Assembly: GCA_039621445.1 (NCBI GenBank)
Contig: CP154954.1
Location: 45,735,847-45,799,846 of the forward strand
Length of the DNA stretch: 64,000 nt
Source of the DNA: Euglena gracilis
Lineage: Eukaryota > Euglenida > Euglenophyceae > Euglenales
Direction: 5' to 3'
In this document: piece after piece, positions 62,190 through 64,000 of the stretch
Numbering within the stretch: the first letter of the stretch is position 1
How the letters are laid out: each line of letters opens with the position of its first letter
Position numbers and translations under genes: made by a program
The notes under the pieces: model-generated
The model's database searches: none
The model's input: only the letters and a program-made list of their open reading frames with translations
Told to the model about the DNA's origin: nothing

Positions 62190-62498
62190 AGTGTACGTCT
62201 GATTCCCAATTCCCCTTTCCCAATTCCCAAAAGCCTTCGCTTTCGCCTTGGCGCACCTACTTGGGAACTGAAAATCAGAGTAACAGTGAAAACCCTTTTC
62301 CCACTTCCCAAGAAGCAAAGCACGGAGCAATGCAGGGAGGACGGACTGGAAATCCAAGTCCGGTCCAAGGAAAAGGTATAAGAAGAATAAGAATACCACC
62401 TGTGGAGAGAAGGGGCACCCATTAGGAAATCCTAATAGGATCTGCTTCCATCCTAACTTCCTCAACGGAAGGGGACAGAAGCATACGCCTGGTACACA
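62190..62498 (-). repeat. 3' LTR of element 3
   Basis: 309 bp with the family ends (TGTGTACC...ACGTACACT in element sense). It is shorter than and divergent from the other LTRs but keeps the CACAGGTGGTATT block and the segment with CTTTCGCCTTGGCGCACC found also in element 2. Confidence 0.88.
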
Positions 62499-62510
62499 TC
62501 CCCCTCCCAG
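62499..62510 (-). other. Polypurine tract of element 3
   Basis: Reads CTGGGAGGGGGA on the minus strand, directly before the LTR, as in elements 1 and 2. Confidence 0.85.
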
Positions 62511-63322
62511 GGCTATGCCCGATTTCCCCTTTGGACCAGGCATTCTGGCCACAGGGATTTCGGACACAGACCTGGTCTGTGGGAGGTGCACCCTGGCGCA
62601 TCCACAGGGGCCCTTTCCGTCGCACAGGGGTCCACTCAAAGGGGGGGGGCGGAAAGGAGGGGACCCAAAACCCAAAAACCGGCAAATGGGTTTCACCTAT
62701 TCTGCGGTGGCTTATGGGTATATAGTATATTATAGCCCATTGAGGAAAATGGGGCTGGCAGGTTTCCTTGCCAAGCAAACCCATCCACCCAGTTTGGGTG
62801 TGCCCAAGGCACTTGGGGTTGGTCCATGGGCATTCCAGGAAAACCCATGGGGAGGGTGTGGAAGGAGGGGGCCTCTGACCAGTCAAACCTGGGCAGGGCG
62901 CATGGCCAGTCAAACCTGACCACGCAAAAGGAAATCCTACTCTACAAAACCAACTGCCGGCGACAGCATTTGCCCCGGGGGGGAAAGTAGAGAGGAGTGG
63001 GGGGTTGGCTTAGGCCAGAAAAGTTGTGCTGTCTGGCAGCCTTAAGGCCTCAAACGGCCGAAAAGAAAAGAAAGGGAAAGGAAAAGGGGCCGTCGGCCCT
63101 GTGCGCTGCGTGTCGCACGCCCGCGAGAGGGGAGAGGGGAGAGGGGTGTGCATGCATGCGCACGGAATCCTGCACATGGCAGCATCCCGGTGGGAACTTA
63201 CTAGCGGCGAATACCGCAAAGGGTCTTCGAAGGGGCTGTTCGGGCGAATACCCAAACAGGGTGTCAGGCGAATACCTGACGAGGGTGCTGAAAGACGCCG
63301 CATTGGCGCTGACAGAGACACC
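62511..63322 (-). other. 3' non-coding region of element 3
   Basis: Shares blocks with 2754-3345 and 46718-47212. Contains a G run (62641-62649), AG-rich repeats (63060-63085) and three hairpins with the loop CGAATA (63204-63280). Confidence 0.7.
63204..63280. repeat. Three micro-hairpins with one loop and different arms
   Basis: GCGG-CGAATA-CCGC (63204-63217), GGG-CGAATA-CCC (63242-63253) and GTCAGG-CGAATA-CCTGAC (63263-63280). The loop is identical, the arms are unrelated in sequence outside GG/CC. Confidence 0.9.
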
Positions 63323-63991
63323 TCACCTGCCTTTATTGGCTGGACGTTCGCGGACCTCACGCCAGTAGTCGTGTTGGGGGTCCCCTAATGGGTCCTCAAC
63401 CAACTCCAGTTGGCGTGGGGAACGCGGCGGAGCTGATTCACTCCGAATGGTGTTGAGCTCCGGATCGTTGACATCAAAGGAAGGGGTCTCCCAGTCCTTG
63501 ATCCAATTATCCGGCAGCTTCTCCCTGGTACGTTCAGCATGATGCTGAAGATACCGTTGGAGTTGCTCCCAGAAAATTCTGGGCAGCATCACCGGCCAGA
63601 TGATGTAATTCATCCGGGGGTGATTCGCAGGCACCTGCGGGGGCATCCCCGGGGTCTGCTTGAAGTTGATGTCATACATCCACCTCGCTGTCCGAACTCT
63701 TGCGGTATGGGGCCGTAATACAGCCGCCAACCAACCTCTGAAGTCCACCAAATCGTGTTCTTCAGGAGGCCACAGTGGCAAGGCGTATCCGCCATGCTGA
63801 CGCTTGGAGAACAGGGGGTAAACCTGTGTCTCCCAGTCGCCATCAGTCCAGAGGTAAGGCATTCTTACCTTGGCGTGTTCCTCGACGGCGAGGCGCATTG
63901 CCCCAGCGTCGATCTGGAACTCACGGGCCATTCCCGTGTGGCGGTAGCTTTCTACCTTTTTGAAGTCGGAGTGCTTCAGGCGTCCTTCCAC
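63323..63991 (-). CDS. ORF4 homologue of element 3 (C-terminal part, incomplete)
   Basis: 222 codons visible on the minus strand; the frame runs off the window, so the ATG at 63991 is only the first one visible. It is collinear with the last ~215 residues of element 2 ORF4: YRHTGMAREFQIDAGAMRLA, MPYLW, LPLWPPEEHD, AAVLRPHTARVR, ANHPRMNYIIWPVMLPRIFW, LVEDPLGDPQHDYWRE. Identity is moderate, with substitutions spread out and the frame kept. This supports selection on the protein and shows that ORF4 is a regular part of this family. Confidence 0.88.
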   Translation of the reverse strand: MEGRLKHSDFKKVESYRHTGMAREFQIDAGAMRLAVEEHAKVRMPYLWTDGDWETQVYPLFSKRQHGGYALPLWPPEEHDLVDFRGWLAAVLRPHTARVRTARWMYDINFKQTPGMPPQVPANHPRMNYIIWPVMLPRIFWEQLQRYLQHHAERTREKLPDNWIKDWETPSFDVNDPELNTIRSESAPPRSPRQLELVEDPLGDPQHDYWREVRERPANKGR

Positions 63992-64000
63992 CTGCTTGTA

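Larger units (their letters stand above)
62190..64000 (-). mobile_element. Element 3: 3' end of a third family member
   Basis: Read on the minus strand, it shows the end of ORF4, the 3' non-coding region, polypurine tract and 3' LTR. The rest runs past the window end. It has inserted in unit gamma; ACCCC (62185-62189) is the expected target duplication, but the other copy is outside. Confidence 0.88.

Overview
The window is TE-dense nuclear DNA of an intron-bearing eukaryote. The evidence is chromodomain-type Ty3/gypsy retrotransposons, BED/hAT DNA transposons with spliced transposase genes, polypyrimidine-CAG splice acceptors, an AATAAA signal, and no bacterial-style operons. I cannot name the lineage. 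An alga or other protist is a guess from general impression, not a result. Homopolymeric G/C tracts of 8-20 nt are unusually frequent throughout.

Layout. (1) 1-15.9 kb: a hAT transposon (hAT-1, minus strand, BED finger at 15.4 kb to dimerisation domain at 1.5 kb). It is split by a young, gag-only LTR retrotransposon (element 1, 2332-13034, minus strand, as-read identical 410-bp LTRs, 5-bp duplication AGGGG). (2) 15.9-20.5 kb: a non-autonomous hAT element with an 8-bp duplication (15940-16800), a second hAT remnant on the plus strand, and C/G foldbacks. (3) 20.58-29.25 kb: repeat unit alpha, an ~8.7-kb stretch of minisatellite arrays with exon-like islands, entered just after a perfect 123-bp palindrome. 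(4) 30787-48729: element 2, a ~17-kb chromodomain Ty3/gypsy element. It has gag, a frameshifted pol and two extra ORFs (ORF3, ORF4) after pol. Its 3' LTR has been flipped by a ~1.6-kb inversion, shown by the matching CTCAC duplication. (5) 50.2-52.2 kb: unit beta, a truncated copy of alpha carrying a foldback insertion and ending at another palindrome. (6) 52.6-52.9 kb: a probable terminal exon of an unknown gene. (7) 53.26-62.19 kb: unit gamma, a near full copy of alpha, interrupted by (8) element 3 (62190 to the window end, minus strand), a relative of element 2 of which only the 3' LTR, 3' region and the end of ORF4 are visible.

How the parts relate. Elements 1, 2 and 3 share LTR termini (TGTGTAC...GTACACT), polypurine tract, 3' non-coding region and a tRNA-iMet-like primer site (seen in 1 and 2), so they are one family. 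Element 2 is the pol-bearing type and element 1 is a non-autonomous derivative with a ~5-kb non-coding internal region.

The most unusual signal is a dense population of short perfect hairpins (arms 4-9 bp, loops such as AAA, ATA, ATGAG, CGAATA). They are scattered through coding and non-coding parts of this retrotransposon family and form a tight array at 7284-7580. Together with the post-pol ORF3/ORF4 cassette and its splice-acceptor-like leader, these are the best candidates for something undescribed.
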